A program made the translations under genes and the position numbers. A stretch of 64,000 nt of DNA from positions 49,309-113,308 of the forward strand of contig JAIBDT010000003.1 in the NCBI GenBank assembly GCA_024686085.1. Direction: 5' to 3'. The notes beneath the pieces were generated by a model. The model saw only the letters and a list, made by a program, of their open reading frames with translations, ran no database searches and was not told where the DNA came from. Origin of the DNA: Loktanella sp. Lineage in GTDB: Bacteria > Pseudomonadota > Alphaproteobacteria > Rhodobacterales > Rhodobacteraceae. This document shows, piece after piece, positions 48,432 through 58,210 of this stretch; position 1 is the stretch's first letter, and each line of letters begins with the position of its first letter.

Positions 48432-49883
48432 ATGAACGGTTTTGGATGGCAAAAAGCAGCTTTTGTGGCTCTTTTCTCGCTCAGCGCCTCGGGTCTTGTC
48501 GCGCAGACCGTTCAAACCAAGCAATACGATGATGGCGGTGTCTATGAGGGCGCTTTCCTCAACGGAAAGCAGCACGGCATTGGCACGTACCGTTTGCCCA
48601 ATGGCTATGAATATACTGGCGACTGGGTTGAAGGCGAAATTCGAGGCACCGGAACTGCGCGTTTTCCAAATGGATCGATTTATGAAGGCACGTTTATTGC
48701 GGGAAAGCCGTCTGGCACGGGTAAAATTACCTTTTCAGATGGTGGCACATTCGAGGGCGATTGGCTTGATGGCAATATCACAGGGCGCGGCATCGCAAAT
48801 TACGCCAATGGCGTAGTTTACGAAGGCGAGTTCCGCAATGCCATGCACCACGGTGTCGGCACAATGCGTGGTCCCGGCGGTTATGTTTATGAAGGCCCTT
48901 GGATCAACGGCGTAAAAGAAGGTGAAGGCACCATTACCTATCCTGACGGCGCCGTTTACGCTGGCACACTGAAAGCTGGCGAACGCGACGGTACAGGGAC
49001 GCTGACCATGGCTGATGGCTTGGTTTACGCGGGCACGTGGGTCAACGGACAAATTGAAGGTAACGGCAGGCTAACACAGCCAAACGGCGATGTGTTCGAA
49101 GGAGACCTTGTCGCAGGGCGCAGACAAGGGGCTGGCGTCGTCACTTATGCCAATGGCGATCTTTACGAAGGCGGCTTTGCCGACGACAAGCGCAATGGTC
49201 TTGGCACATTTACAGGCACCGATGGCTACAAATACGTTGGCGATTGGAAAGCGGGCCAGATCGAAGGCGCGGGCGAAGTCACGTACCCTGATGGGTCCGT
49301 CTATGTAGGCACGTTTACAGCCGACCTTGCAGACGGCACGGGTAAAATCACCTACTCTGATGGGTCCACCTACGAGGGCGAATGGGATAACGGCGTGATT
49401 AACGGCAGAGGCATTGCAACATACGCCAATGGCTTGGTCTATGAGGGTGAATTCATCAACGCCAAGAACCACGGCACAGGCAAAATGACCTATGCAGATG
49501 GTTATACATATGACGGTTCTTGGGCGGATGGACAGCGCAACGGCACCGGCACGGCAACGTATGCGGATGGCACGGTCTACACGGGCGAATTCAAAGACGG
49601 ACAACGACACGGAACAGGCTCGATTTCATTGCCTGATGGCTTCAAATATGAAGGCCAATGGTCGGATGGCGAGATCAGCGGAATCGGTGTCGCAACCTAT
49701 GCCAACGGCGATGTCTATGAGGGCATGTTCGTGCGAGGCCGCAGACAAGGCGCTGGCACCATGCGATATACAACTGGCGAAGAGGCGACAGGCGAGTGGA
49801 CAGATGGCACGTTGCCCTCAGCCGAAACGCCGGCACCTGTTGAATCGGACGTCCCGCCAGAGGCGCCTGTCGCTGATCAATAG
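48432..49883 (+). CDS. exported MORN-repeat protein (18 repeats)
   Basis: A 483-residue secreted or periplasmic protein. Signal peptide residues 1-24 (ALFSLSASGLVA) end before QTVQT. Residues 38-451 are exactly 18 tandem 23-residue MORN repeats (YEGxF/W...G.G...ANG), then one degenerate repeat and a Pro/Glu-rich tail. Repeats 1-9 and 10-18 correspond one to one, so the array is a doubled block of nine. MORN proteins bind lipids or act as rigid scaffolds. The ATG at 48432 has AAGGTGG upstream; an earlier ATG at 48408 would delay the signal peptide. Confidence 0.85.
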   Translation: MNGFGWQKAAFVALFSLSASGLVAQTVQTKQYDDGGVYEGAFLNGKQHGIGTYRLPNGYEYTGDWVEGEIRGTGTARFPNGSIYEGTFIAGKPSGTGKITFSDGGTFEGDWLDGNITGRGIANYANGVVYEGEFRNAMHHGVGTMRGPGGYVYEGPWINGVKEGEGTITYPDGAVYAGTLKAGERDGTGTLTMADGLVYAGTWVNGQIEGNGRLTQPNGDVFEGDLVAGRRQGAGVVTYANGDLYEGGFADDKRNGLGTFTGTDGYKYVGDWKAGQIEGAGEVTYPDGSVYVGTFTADLADGTGKITYSDGSTYEGEWDNGVINGRGIATYANGLVYEGEFINAKNHGTGKMTYADGYTYDGSWADGQRNGTGTATYADGTVYTGEFKDGQRHGTGSISLPDGFKYEGQWSDGEISGIGVATYANGDVYEGMFVRGRRQGAGTMRYTTGEEATGEWTDGTLPSAETPAPVESDVPPEAPVADQ

Positions 49884-49889
49884 ATCAGT

Positions 49890-50531
49890 CTACCAAGGAA
49901 TGGTTTTCCCCGCATAGTCGTAAAACCCGCCAGTTTCGTCGGGGCCAAGTGCGGCGATGACGTCAAGGATGTTTGCAGCCGCGATTGGGGCCGAAACTGT
50001 CCTATGTCTGCTCGCGTATTTCGCTGTGAAATCTGTTTCAACGGTCCCTGGATGTATTGATACACAAACCGACCCTTTGTGTGTGCGCGATAACTCTATC
50101 GCAGCACCGCGCACGATCTGGTTCAATGCGGCTTTTGACGCACGATAAGTATGCCAGCCACCAATATGATTGTCGCCAATCGACCCCACGCGGGCAGACA
50201 GCACTGCGACTTTTCCGGTCTTGGCAAGCAAACGCGGGACATGGCGCAGGATAAGTGAAGGACCGATTGTATTGACTGAGAACACCTCTTTCATGGCGTC
50301 TGCATCAATCGCTGAAAGCGATTTTTCTGGCGTCCCCAAGACGCCCAGCGCCACAATAATTAGGTCAAATGGTCCCCCGAGACGTCCTAACGCATTGTCC
50401 ACCTTTCTTGGATCGGCCACATCAAATCCGTCATAACGCCGCGAAAGCGTTGTCACATCATCACCTGCACTAGCTCTAGCAAGCGCAGCCCCAATACCGC
50501 CAGAGGCGCCAATGATCAGTGTTTTTTTCAT
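49890..50531 (-). CDS. short-chain dehydrogenase/reductase (CsgA-like)
   Basis: A 213-residue NAD(P)-dependent oxidoreductase. The cofactor loop is GASGGIGAALA and the catalytic Tyr-Lys pair is in YRASKAALN, with the Ser in VLSARVGSI. The length and the PGTVETDFT segment resemble the C-factor (CsgA) group. It stands alone and faces the MORN gene with a six-base gap. Substrate is unknown. Confidence 0.85.
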   Translation of the reverse strand: MKKTLIIGASGGIGAALARASAGDDVTTLSRRYDGFDVADPRKVDNALGRLGGPFDLIIVALGVLGTPEKSLSAIDADAMKEVFSVNTIGPSLILRHVPRLLAKTGKVAVLSARVGSIGDNHIGGWHTYRASKAALNQIVRGAAIELSRTHKGSVCVSIHPGTVETDFTAKYASRHRTVSAPIAAANILDVIAALGPDETGGFYDYAGKTIPW

Positions 50532-50663
50532 GCCTTGAACCTAGGTCACTGAATCAACAAGACCAGCGACCAAAAGCAATTGAAACGAAAACCTTCGCAA
50601 TTTTCGCAGCCACGTCCGATAATCGGGGTTTTCTTTGCCCAATTCATGCGTATAGTCCTCCAC

Positions 50664-50744
50664 ATGAATACAACCGCACATATCATTTCAGGTGGCCCTT
50701 TGGGTCTAAACCTGCGTGCGTTGCTACTCCTTAGCTGCCTCTGA
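50664..50744 (+). CDS. leucine-rich leader peptide of leuA
   Basis: A 26-codon frame 75 bases upstream of leuA that is too short for usual gene finding. Eight of its 26 residues are Leu, including four in a row near the end (TTG CTA CTC CTT) just before the stop; the final residues are LLLLSCL. An in-frame ATG at 50646 could extend it by six codons. Leucine supply would set where the ribosome pauses. No convincing ribosome binding site is visible. Confidence 0.75.
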   Translation: MNTTAHIISGGPLGLNLRALLLLSCL

Positions 50745-50799
50745 GCGTGCCATGTCGGTGCGACCGCTCAGAGGGGATACGCACCACCACTAGCTAAGG
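50729..50799 (+). promoter_or_regulatory. leuA attenuator-like stem-loops
   Basis: A perfect ten-base stem CCTCTGAGCG/CGCTCAGAGG (50738-50747 and 50765-50774) begins inside the last codons of the leader peptide. A second perfect pairing CCTTAGCT/AGCTAAGG (50729-50736 and 50792-50799) encloses it. A ribosome stalled on the Leu codons would block both left arms. No T-run follows the stem, so control is more likely through Rho or leuA translation initiation than through a classic terminator. Confidence 0.65.
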
Positions 50800-50818
50800 C
50801 ATACAAGGAAATACAAAA

Positions 50819-52372
50819 ATGACTGATCAAGTGTTGATTTTCGACACCACATTGCGCGATGGCGAGCAATCCCCAGGTGCGACCATGACCCATGCTGAAA
50901 AGCTGGAGATCGCGGAACTGCTGGATGAAATGGGTGTCGATATTATCGAAGCCGGTTTTCCTATCGCATCTGAGGGTGACTTTAAAGCTGTGTCCGAGAT
51001 TTCGGCCCGCGCCAAGGACGCCACGATCTGTGGCCTTGCCCGTGCGAACTATAAAGACATCGACCGTTGCTGGGACGCCGTGAAGCAGGCGAAGTCTCCG
51101 CGTATTCACACATTTATCGGCACGTCGGAACTGCACCGTGCGATCCCGAATTTGACTATGGACGAGATGGCCGAACGTATCCACGACACGGTTACCCATG
51201 CCCGGAACCTTTGCGATAACGTGCAATGGTCTCCCATGGATGCGACCCGCACCGAGTGGGATTACCTATGTCGCGTCGTAGAGATTGCGATCAAGGCCGG
51301 TGCGACCACGATTAACATCCCCGACACCGTGGGCTACACCGCCCCTGTTGAGAGCGCGGACCTGATCCGCCGATTGATTAATACGGTTCCGGGTGCGGAC
51401 GCGATCATTTTCGCAACCCATTGCCATAACGACCTTGGCATGGCGACAGCAAATTCATTGGCTGCGGTTGCAGGTGGTGCGCGTCAGATTGAATGCACGA
51501 TCAACGGGCTTGGCGAGCGCGCGGGCAACACCGCACTTGAAGAGGTCGTGATGGCCTTGAAGGTGCGTAACGATATCATGCCCTTTACGACACGCATCGA
51601 CACGACCAAGATCATGAATATCTCGCGACGCGTTGCTGCCGTGTCGGGTTTTGCTGTGCAGTTCAACAAGGCGATCGTTGGCAAGAACGCTTTTGCCCAT
51701 GAAAGCGGCATCCACCAAGATGGGATGCTGAAAAACAAAGAGACCTTCGAGATCATGCGCCCGTCCGACGTAGGCTTGGCTGGCACGTCTTTGCCTTTAG
51801 GAAAGCACTCTGGCCGTGCGGCCTTGCGCGCCAAATTGTCCGAGCTTGGCTTTGATATGGCGGACAACCAATTGAAGGATGTCTTTGTCCGCTTCAAGGA
51901 ATTGGCCGACCGTAAAAAGGAAGTCTACGACGACGATTTGATCGCATTGGTTTATCAAAACTCAGGTGATGAAGATCATGTTCGTCTGAAATCTTTGCGC
52001 GTTGTCTGCGGCACGGAAGGCCCGCAAACGGCAGATCTGACGCTAGAGGTTGACGGTGCAGAGGTAACGACATCGGCAACTGGCGACGGCCCGGTGGACG
52101 CGGCTTTTAACGCGGTCAAAGCACTGGTATCGCACGAAGCACGCCTTCAGCTTTATCAGGTCAGCGCCGTCACCGAAGGCACCGACGCGCAGGCGACAGT
52201 CTCTGTGCGTATGGAGGAAGATGGCCGCATCGCAACGGGTCAATCCGCAGACACGGATACTGTTGTGGCGTCGGTAAAGGCGTATATTAATGCGCTGAAC
52301 CGCTTGATCGTGCGCCGTGCGCAAAACACTGTGGGCTATGATACCAAGGGCGTTTCTTACAAAGACGTCTGA
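50819..52372 (+). CDS. leuA: 2-isopropylmalate synthase
   Basis: A 517-residue enzyme that makes 2-isopropylmalate from 2-oxoisovalerate and acetyl-CoA, the committed step of leucine synthesis. The N-terminus IFDTTLRDGEQSPGATM is the HMGL-like catalytic loop, and HCHNDLG carries metal-binding His residues. The C-terminal 120 residues form the LeuA_dimer domain for leucine feedback inhibition. AAGGA precedes the ATG. The leader peptide upstream indicates control by leucine. Confidence 0.95.
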   Translation: MTDQVLIFDTTLRDGEQSPGATMTHAEKLEIAELLDEMGVDIIEAGFPIASEGDFKAVSEISARAKDATICGLARANYKDIDRCWDAVKQAKSPRIHTFIGTSELHRAIPNLTMDEMAERIHDTVTHARNLCDNVQWSPMDATRTEWDYLCRVVEIAIKAGATTINIPDTVGYTAPVESADLIRRLINTVPGADAIIFATHCHNDLGMATANSLAAVAGGARQIECTINGLGERAGNTALEEVVMALKVRNDIMPFTTRIDTTKIMNISRRVAAVSGFAVQFNKAIVGKNAFAHESGIHQDGMLKNKETFEIMRPSDVGLAGTSLPLGKHSGRAALRAKLSELGFDMADNQLKDVFVRFKELADRKKEVYDDDLIALVYQNSGDEDHVRLKSLRVVCGTEGPQTADLTLEVDGAEVTTSATGDGPVDAAFNAVKALVSHEARLQLYQVSAVTEGTDAQATVSVRMEEDGRIATGQSADTDTVVASVKAYINALNRLIVRRAQNTVGYDTKGVSYKDV

Positions 52373-52388
52373 TAAATCAGCTTATTTC

Positions 52389-52416
52389 AAGGGGCGACCA
52401 AAGCGAGTCGCCCTTT
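52389..52416 (+). terminator. intrinsic terminator of leuA
   Basis: A seven-base GC stem GGGCGAC/GTCGCCC (52392-52398 and 52407-52413) with an eight-base loop is flanked by AAG and TTT and followed by TTTCACTTTTC. It lies 19 bases after the stop. The 231 bases from here to mreB hold no gene; a small hairpin GGCGG/CCGCC sits at 52519-52532, in the expected promoter region. Confidence 0.8.
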
Positions 52417-52581
52417 CACTTTTCGAACTTAACTAAAGATTTTTGGACCAGTTCACCCTCTCGATGCTAACAATTCGAACTATTCTTCAAATTCCAAAAT
52501 TTTCGAAACCCACGACTTGGCGGCAAGCCGCCCATCGGGTTTATCATTGCCCCTTTCCCCTGCGCCCCCCTGTTCCTATAA

Positions 52582-53685
<1,104 letters not shown>

Positions 53686-53702
53686 GAAACGAGGGACTTC
53701 CC

Positions 53703-54599
53703 TTGGCGAATGATCGCAACACAGAAGACTATTTCGGCCCGATCCGCAGACTGCTGGTCGGGCTGATCGTCTTTGCGCTGCTGGGGGTTTTCCTTGTTTG
53801 GCGTATCGATAGTCCGCGAGTTGAACGGTTCCGGGCTGCGGTTATTGACCGCGTTGTGCCCTCTTTTGATTGGGCGATGGCTCCCGTGACTGGCATTGCA
53901 GGGTTGATCAGCGACTTTCAGTCCTATTCACAGCTTGCGGCACAAAACGGTGATCTGCGTCGTGAATTGCAGCAGATGAAAGCGTGGAAAGAAGCGGCGC
54001 TTCAACTAGAGCAAGAAAACGCGAAATTGCTTGGCCTGAACAATGTCCGCCTCGACCCGCAACTGACCTATGTCACAGGTGTTGTCATGGCCGACAGTGG
54101 CAGCCCGTTTCGACAATCTGTATTGCTGAATGTAGGTATGCGCGATGGAATCGTTGATGGCTGGCCCACGATGGATGGCATCGGTTTGGTTGGCCGCATC
54201 TCAGGTGTGGGACAACAAACCTCGCGGGTCATTTTGTTAACAGACACATCCAGCCGTATCCCAGTCACGATCCAACCTTCGGGGCAAAAGGCGATCTTAG
54301 CAGGTGACAATACGCTGAATCCGCCGATTGAGTTTCTTGAAAATGCCGATCTCGTCCGCCCTGGTGACCGTGTAATTTCTTCAGGCGATGGTGGCGTTTT
54401 CCCCGCCGATTTGCTGATTGGCCAAGTCGCATTGGGCAATGATCGTCGTTTGAGGGTCCGCTTGTCTGCCGATTATGAGCGACTAGAGTTCCTGCGCGTT
54501 TTGCGGGCCCACCCACACGAAACTATCACGGACCCCGGTGGTCTGTTGGCTGGTGAAACAGTTGATCCTTTGACGCCTGAGGTCGCAATAGATGGCTGA
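53703..54599 (+). CDS. mreC: rod-shape-determining protein MreC
   Basis: A 298-residue bitopic protein: a cytoplasmic start, one helix at about residues 18-38 (LLVGLIVFALLGVFLVW), a coiled coil at about 76-105, then the beta-rich MreC domain with GLVGRISGVG. It links MreB to the periplasmic synthases. The start is a TTG with GAGGGA upstream; the next candidate starts are much further in. Confidence 0.93.
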   Translation: MANDRNTEDYFGPIRRLLVGLIVFALLGVFLVWRIDSPRVERFRAAVIDRVVPSFDWAMAPVTGIAGLISDFQSYSQLAAQNGDLRRELQQMKAWKEAALQLEQENAKLLGLNNVRLDPQLTYVTGVVMADSGSPFRQSVLLNVGMRDGIVDGWPTMDGIGLVGRISGVGQQTSRVILLTDTSSRIPVTIQPSGQKAILAGDNTLNPPIEFLENADLVRPGDRVISSGDGGVFPADLLIGQVALGNDRRLRVRLSADYERLEFLRVLRAHPHETITDPGGLLAGETVDPLTPEVAIDG

Positions 54600-55131
54600 T
54601 GTCCCCACAACACGGGTGTGGCTGGGGCGTCTTATTTTCATCCTGATAGCGCTTGGCTTAATCTTCATCCAATTGCTGCCATTAAATACGCAACCCACAA
54701 TTTGGGCTGCCCCCAATTGGGGCTTGGCAGTCACTCTAGTGTGGGTGGCGCGTCGTCCGGAATATGCCCCTACAATTGTCATTGCCGCCACTTTTTTCAC
54801 GGCCGATCTCTTATTTCAAAGGCCGCCGGGGCTTTGGTCAGCTTTTGTTGTGATTCTGTCTGAAATCATGCGTAACCGTACTAAAGGTATTCGCAATATG
54901 CCATTTGCACTAGAGTGGGGGACAGTTTCGGTAGGCATTATTGCAATCACGCTACTTTACCGTGCTGTTCTCACGGTTGTGATGACCGCTCAGGCCCCAC
55001 TTGGGCTAACATTGATCCAAATGGTCATGACAATTATCTTCTATCCTTTGGTGGTCGCCGTCGCACATTTTGTTTTTGGCGTGAGCCGACCGTCTTTGGG
55101 CCAAGTTGATAGTCGAGGGCACCGCCTATGA
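54592..55131 (+). CDS. mreD: rod-shape-determining protein MreD
   Basis: A 179-residue inner-membrane protein with about five helices. The start VWLGRLIFILIALGLIFIQLLPLN is the MreD type. It overlaps mreC by eight bases and mrdA by four, so it is co-translated. Its assignment rests mostly on position and helix pattern, since MreD diverges quickly. Confidence 0.88.
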   Translation: MADVPTTRVWLGRLIFILIALGLIFIQLLPLNTQPTIWAAPNWGLAVTLVWVARRPEYAPTIVIAATFFTADLLFQRPPGLWSAFVVILSEIMRNRTKGIRNMPFALEWGTVSVGIIAITLLYRAVLTVVMTAQAPLGLTLIQMVMTIIFYPLVVAVAHFVFGVSRPSLGQVDSRGHRL

Positions 55132-57068
55132 AACGCAATACCCGTGATATTGACGAAAGCGCGCGGAGCATTAGCCGCCGGGCGCTCGTTGTCGGAGCGG
55201 CACAGCTGGGCATTGTTGGTGCGCTTGGGTTTCGGATGCAATCCATGCAGGTTGAGCAAGCTGATCAATTTCGCCTATTGGCAGAAGAAAACAGGATCAA
55301 CATTCGGTTGCTACCGCCAGCACGTGGCTTGATCTTTGATCTCAACGGTAATCCGCTTGCCGTGAACGAACAAAATTACCGCGTTGTCATGGTGCGCGAG
55401 GACGCGGGAGATGTGGGCGAGGTCTTGGAGCGTCTCACAAAGATCGTCCCGCTTGACCCCGAAAGCCTCGCGAATGCGATGGAAGAGATGCGGCGCCGAT
55501 CGCCCTTTGTGCCTGTCACGATCGCAGACCGGCTGACGTGGGAAGATGTTGCGCGTGTCAATGTGAATGCCCCAGCTTTGCCTGGAATCATGGCCGAAGT
55601 CGGTCTATCGCGGCTTTATCCTTGGGGGGCCGATTTGGGCCATGTTGTCGGTTATGTCGGGCCGGTAAGCGACTACGATCTTAGCCGGATCGACGACCAA
55701 GACCCGCTATTGCAGATCCCCAAATTCCAGATTGGCAAAACGGGTGCCGAAAACAAGCTCGAACATTCGTTGCGAGGGTCTGCTGGTACAAAGCGCATTG
55801 AAGTTAACGCAATAGGTCGCGTGATGCGCGAGTTGGATCGCAAAGAGGGAAACTCTGGTGCTGATATCCAACTCACGATTGATGCTCGCTTGCAGTCATA
55901 TGTCCAAGCGCGACTGGATGGCGAATCCGCGGGTGCTGTTGTGCTCGACCTTGAGAACGGAGATTTGCGCGCCGTGGGATCTGCGCCGACGTTTGATCCC
56001 AACATGTTTGTGCGTGGGATTTCAGTCAAAGACTGGCGTGACTTAAACGACAATCCTTACCGCCCTCTGGCTGCAAAAGCCGTGCAAGGGACATATCCGC
56101 CAGGCTCGACGTTCAAAATGGTCACGGCTTTGGCCGCACTTGAAGACGGTAAAGTTACCCCAGAGGAAACAGTCCACTGCAAAGGGTGGGTCGAAGTTTA
56201 TGGCACGCGGTTCCATTGCTGGAAACGGGCGGGACATGGCAACATCAACCTGCATGAAAGTCTTAAACAGTCTTGTGACTGCTATTATTACGAGATTTGC
56301 CAACGCGTCGGTATCGATAAGATCGCCGAGATGGCACGCAAGCTCGGGATTGGGATTAGGCATGACCTACCCTTGTCGGCCGTTGCGTCTGGCCTTGCCC
56401 CCGACAAAGACTGGAAAAAGGACGTTCGCGGCGAAGACTGGCGGATCGGCGACACCGTCAATGCATCGATCGGTCAAGGTTATGTTTTGTCGTCGCCATT
56501 GCAACTGGCGGTTATGACTGGCCGTATCGCAACTGGGCGCGACATCACACCACGACTTGTTCGCGCGATTGATGGGGTTGAGCAGCCTAGTGGTGCGGGC
56601 GAAAACCAAGGCCTGAACGAGAACTATTTGCGCCGTATTCGTGCGGCGATGTCGGACGTATCCAACAGTTCGCGCGGCACAGCATACCGGTCTCGGATTA
56701 CCGCGGACGGCATGGCCATGGCGGGGAAAACTGGTACCAGTCAGGTGCGCCGGATTACCGCCGAAGAGCGTGCACGCGGCGTGACAAGTAACGCTGATTT
56801 GCCATGGGAGCGGCGCGATCATGCGCTTTTTGTCAGTTTTGCACCTGTTGATAACCCGCGCTTTGCAGTTGCGGTAATTGTTGAACATGGTGGCGGCGGA
56901 TCGACCGCAGCGGCCCCAATTGCACGCGATATCATGCTGCAGGCTCTTTATGACGGAGAGCCTCCGCTTAGCGCTTACCCCTCCGCTGACCGAGGGCGCA
57001 TCGCAGAACAGCAGCGCAAAATCCGTGAACGTGTCCCGCCCGGATCCGTCGGGAAGGAGCGTGCCTAG
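55128..57068 (+). CDS. mrdA: penicillin-binding protein 2 (transpeptidase)
   Basis: A 646-residue bitopic synthase of the elongasome. The single helix sits at about residues 19-37, after a polar cytoplasmic part. Active-site motifs are STFK at about 327-330, a SxN-type SCD in LKQSCDCYYYEI, and KTG at about 534-536 in AGKTGTSQV. It cross-links new glycan strands polymerised by RodA. Confidence 0.94.
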   Translation: MKRNTRDIDESARSISRRALVVGAAQLGIVGALGFRMQSMQVEQADQFRLLAEENRINIRLLPPARGLIFDLNGNPLAVNEQNYRVVMVREDAGDVGEVLERLTKIVPLDPESLANAMEEMRRRSPFVPVTIADRLTWEDVARVNVNAPALPGIMAEVGLSRLYPWGADLGHVVGYVGPVSDYDLSRIDDQDPLLQIPKFQIGKTGAENKLEHSLRGSAGTKRIEVNAIGRVMRELDRKEGNSGADIQLTIDARLQSYVQARLDGESAGAVVLDLENGDLRAVGSAPTFDPNMFVRGISVKDWRDLNDNPYRPLAAKAVQGTYPPGSTFKMVTALAALEDGKVTPEETVHCKGWVEVYGTRFHCWKRAGHGNINLHESLKQSCDCYYYEICQRVGIDKIAEMARKLGIGIRHDLPLSAVASGLAPDKDWKKDVRGEDWRIGDTVNASIGQGYVLSSPLQLAVMTGRIATGRDITPRLVRAIDGVEQPSGAGENQGLNENYLRRIRAAMSDVSNSSRGTAYRSRITADGMAMAGKTGTSQVRRITAEERARGVTSNADLPWERRDHALFVSFAPVDNPRFAVAVIVEHGGGGSTAAAPIARDIMLQALYDGEPPLSAYPSADRGRIAEQQRKIRERVPPGSVGKERA

Positions 57069-57070
57069 CG

Positions 57071-58210
57071 ATGAGTTACCTAGAACATAACGCCAAATAC
57101 GTCCCAACCGGGTTTCGCAAACTTCTCTATCTGAACTGGCCAGTTGTGCTGCTGCTATCAGCGGTGTCGGGCGCGGGTTTCATCATGCTGTATTCGGTCG
57201 CGGGCGGATCAGTTGACCCTTGGATGGCGCCGCAAGTGAAACGCTTTGGCGTTGGCATCGTCTTGATGATCGCGGTGGCCATGGTCCCTATCTGGTTCTG
57301 GCGCAACATTTCCGCATTGGCTTTCAGCGCTTCTTTATTACTGCTCGTCGGTGTTGAATTCTTTGGCGCAGTTGGAATGGGTGCACAGCGTTGGATTGAT
57401 CTTGGTTTTATGCGCCTGCAACCGTCCGAGTTGACCAAGATTACATTGGTCATGGCTTTGGCTGCGTACTATGATTGGCTACCTACCAACAAGACCTCTT
57501 ACCCTGGCTGGGTGATGCTGCCTTTACTGCTTATTGTAGTTCCAACCGCATTGGTTCTACGGCAACCCGATCTTGGTACTGCGCTCTTGCTGCTGCTAGG
57601 GGGGGGCACGATCATGTTCTTGGCAGGTGTGCATTGGGCTTATTTTGCGACCGTGATTGCGGCTGGTGTCGGCACAATTGTTGCAGTTTTTCAAAGCCGT
57701 GGAACGACATGGCAGTTACTCCAAGACTACCAATATCGACGCATTGATACGTTTCTGGACCCTTCCAACGATCCTTTGGGTGCGGGGTATCACATCACGC
57801 AAGCCAAGATTGCGTTCGGATCTGGTGGTTGGACGGGACGTGGATTCATGCAAGGGACACAGTCTCGGCTAAACTTTTTGCCAGAAAAACATACCGACTT
57901 TATCTTCACGACGTTGGCCGAAGAGTTCGGGTTTATCGGCGCATCCACTTTGCTGATACTCTATGTGCTCATCATAGTGTTCTGCGTTGTTTCAGCTTTG
58001 TCGAACAAAGATCGCTTCGCGTCACTTCTGACCCTTGGGATTGCGATGACGTTCTTTTTATTCTTCGCTGTCAATATGGCGATGGTCACTGGACTTGCCC
58101 CCGTTGTTGGTGTCCCCCTTCCGCTTGTCAGCTACGGCGGCTCAGCCATGTTGGTTATTCTCATTGCGTTTGGGTTAGTCCAAAGCGCCCATGTCCATAG
58201 GCCTCGATAA
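57071..58210 (+). CDS. rodA: rod-shape-determining protein RodA, glycan polymerase
   Basis: A 379-residue SEDS-family membrane protein with about ten helices. The signature segments are GAQRWIDLGFMRLQPSELTK and FLPEKHTDFIFTTLAEEFGF, with the catalytic Asp region near KHTDF and VPLPLVSYGGSAM near the end. It polymerises lipid II with PBP2. It follows mrdA by two bases and its TAA shares a base with the ATG of ghrA. Confidence 0.94.
   Translation: MSYLEHNAKYVPTGFRKLLYLNWPVVLLLSAVSGAGFIMLYSVAGGSVDPWMAPQVKRFGVGIVLMIAVAMVPIWFWRNISALAFSASLLLLVGVEFFGAVGMGAQRWIDLGFMRLQPSELTKITLVMALAAYYDWLPTNKTSYPGWVMLPLLLIVVPTALVLRQPDLGTALLLLLGGGTIMFLAGVHWAYFATVIAAGVGTIVAVFQSRGTTWQLLQDYQYRRIDTFLDPSNDPLGAGYHITQAKIAFGSGGWTGRGFMQGTQSRLNFLPEKHTDFIFTTLAEEFGFIGASTLLILYVLIIVFCVVSALSNKDRFASLLTLGIAMTFFLFFAVNMAMVTGLAPVVGVPLPLVSYGGSAMLVILIAFGLVQSAHVHRPR

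Noticed and set aside
48543..49784. CRISPR-like or tandem DNA repeat array
   Set aside because: The 69-base periodicity comes from MORN protein repeats; the DNA copies are diverged and in one open frame.
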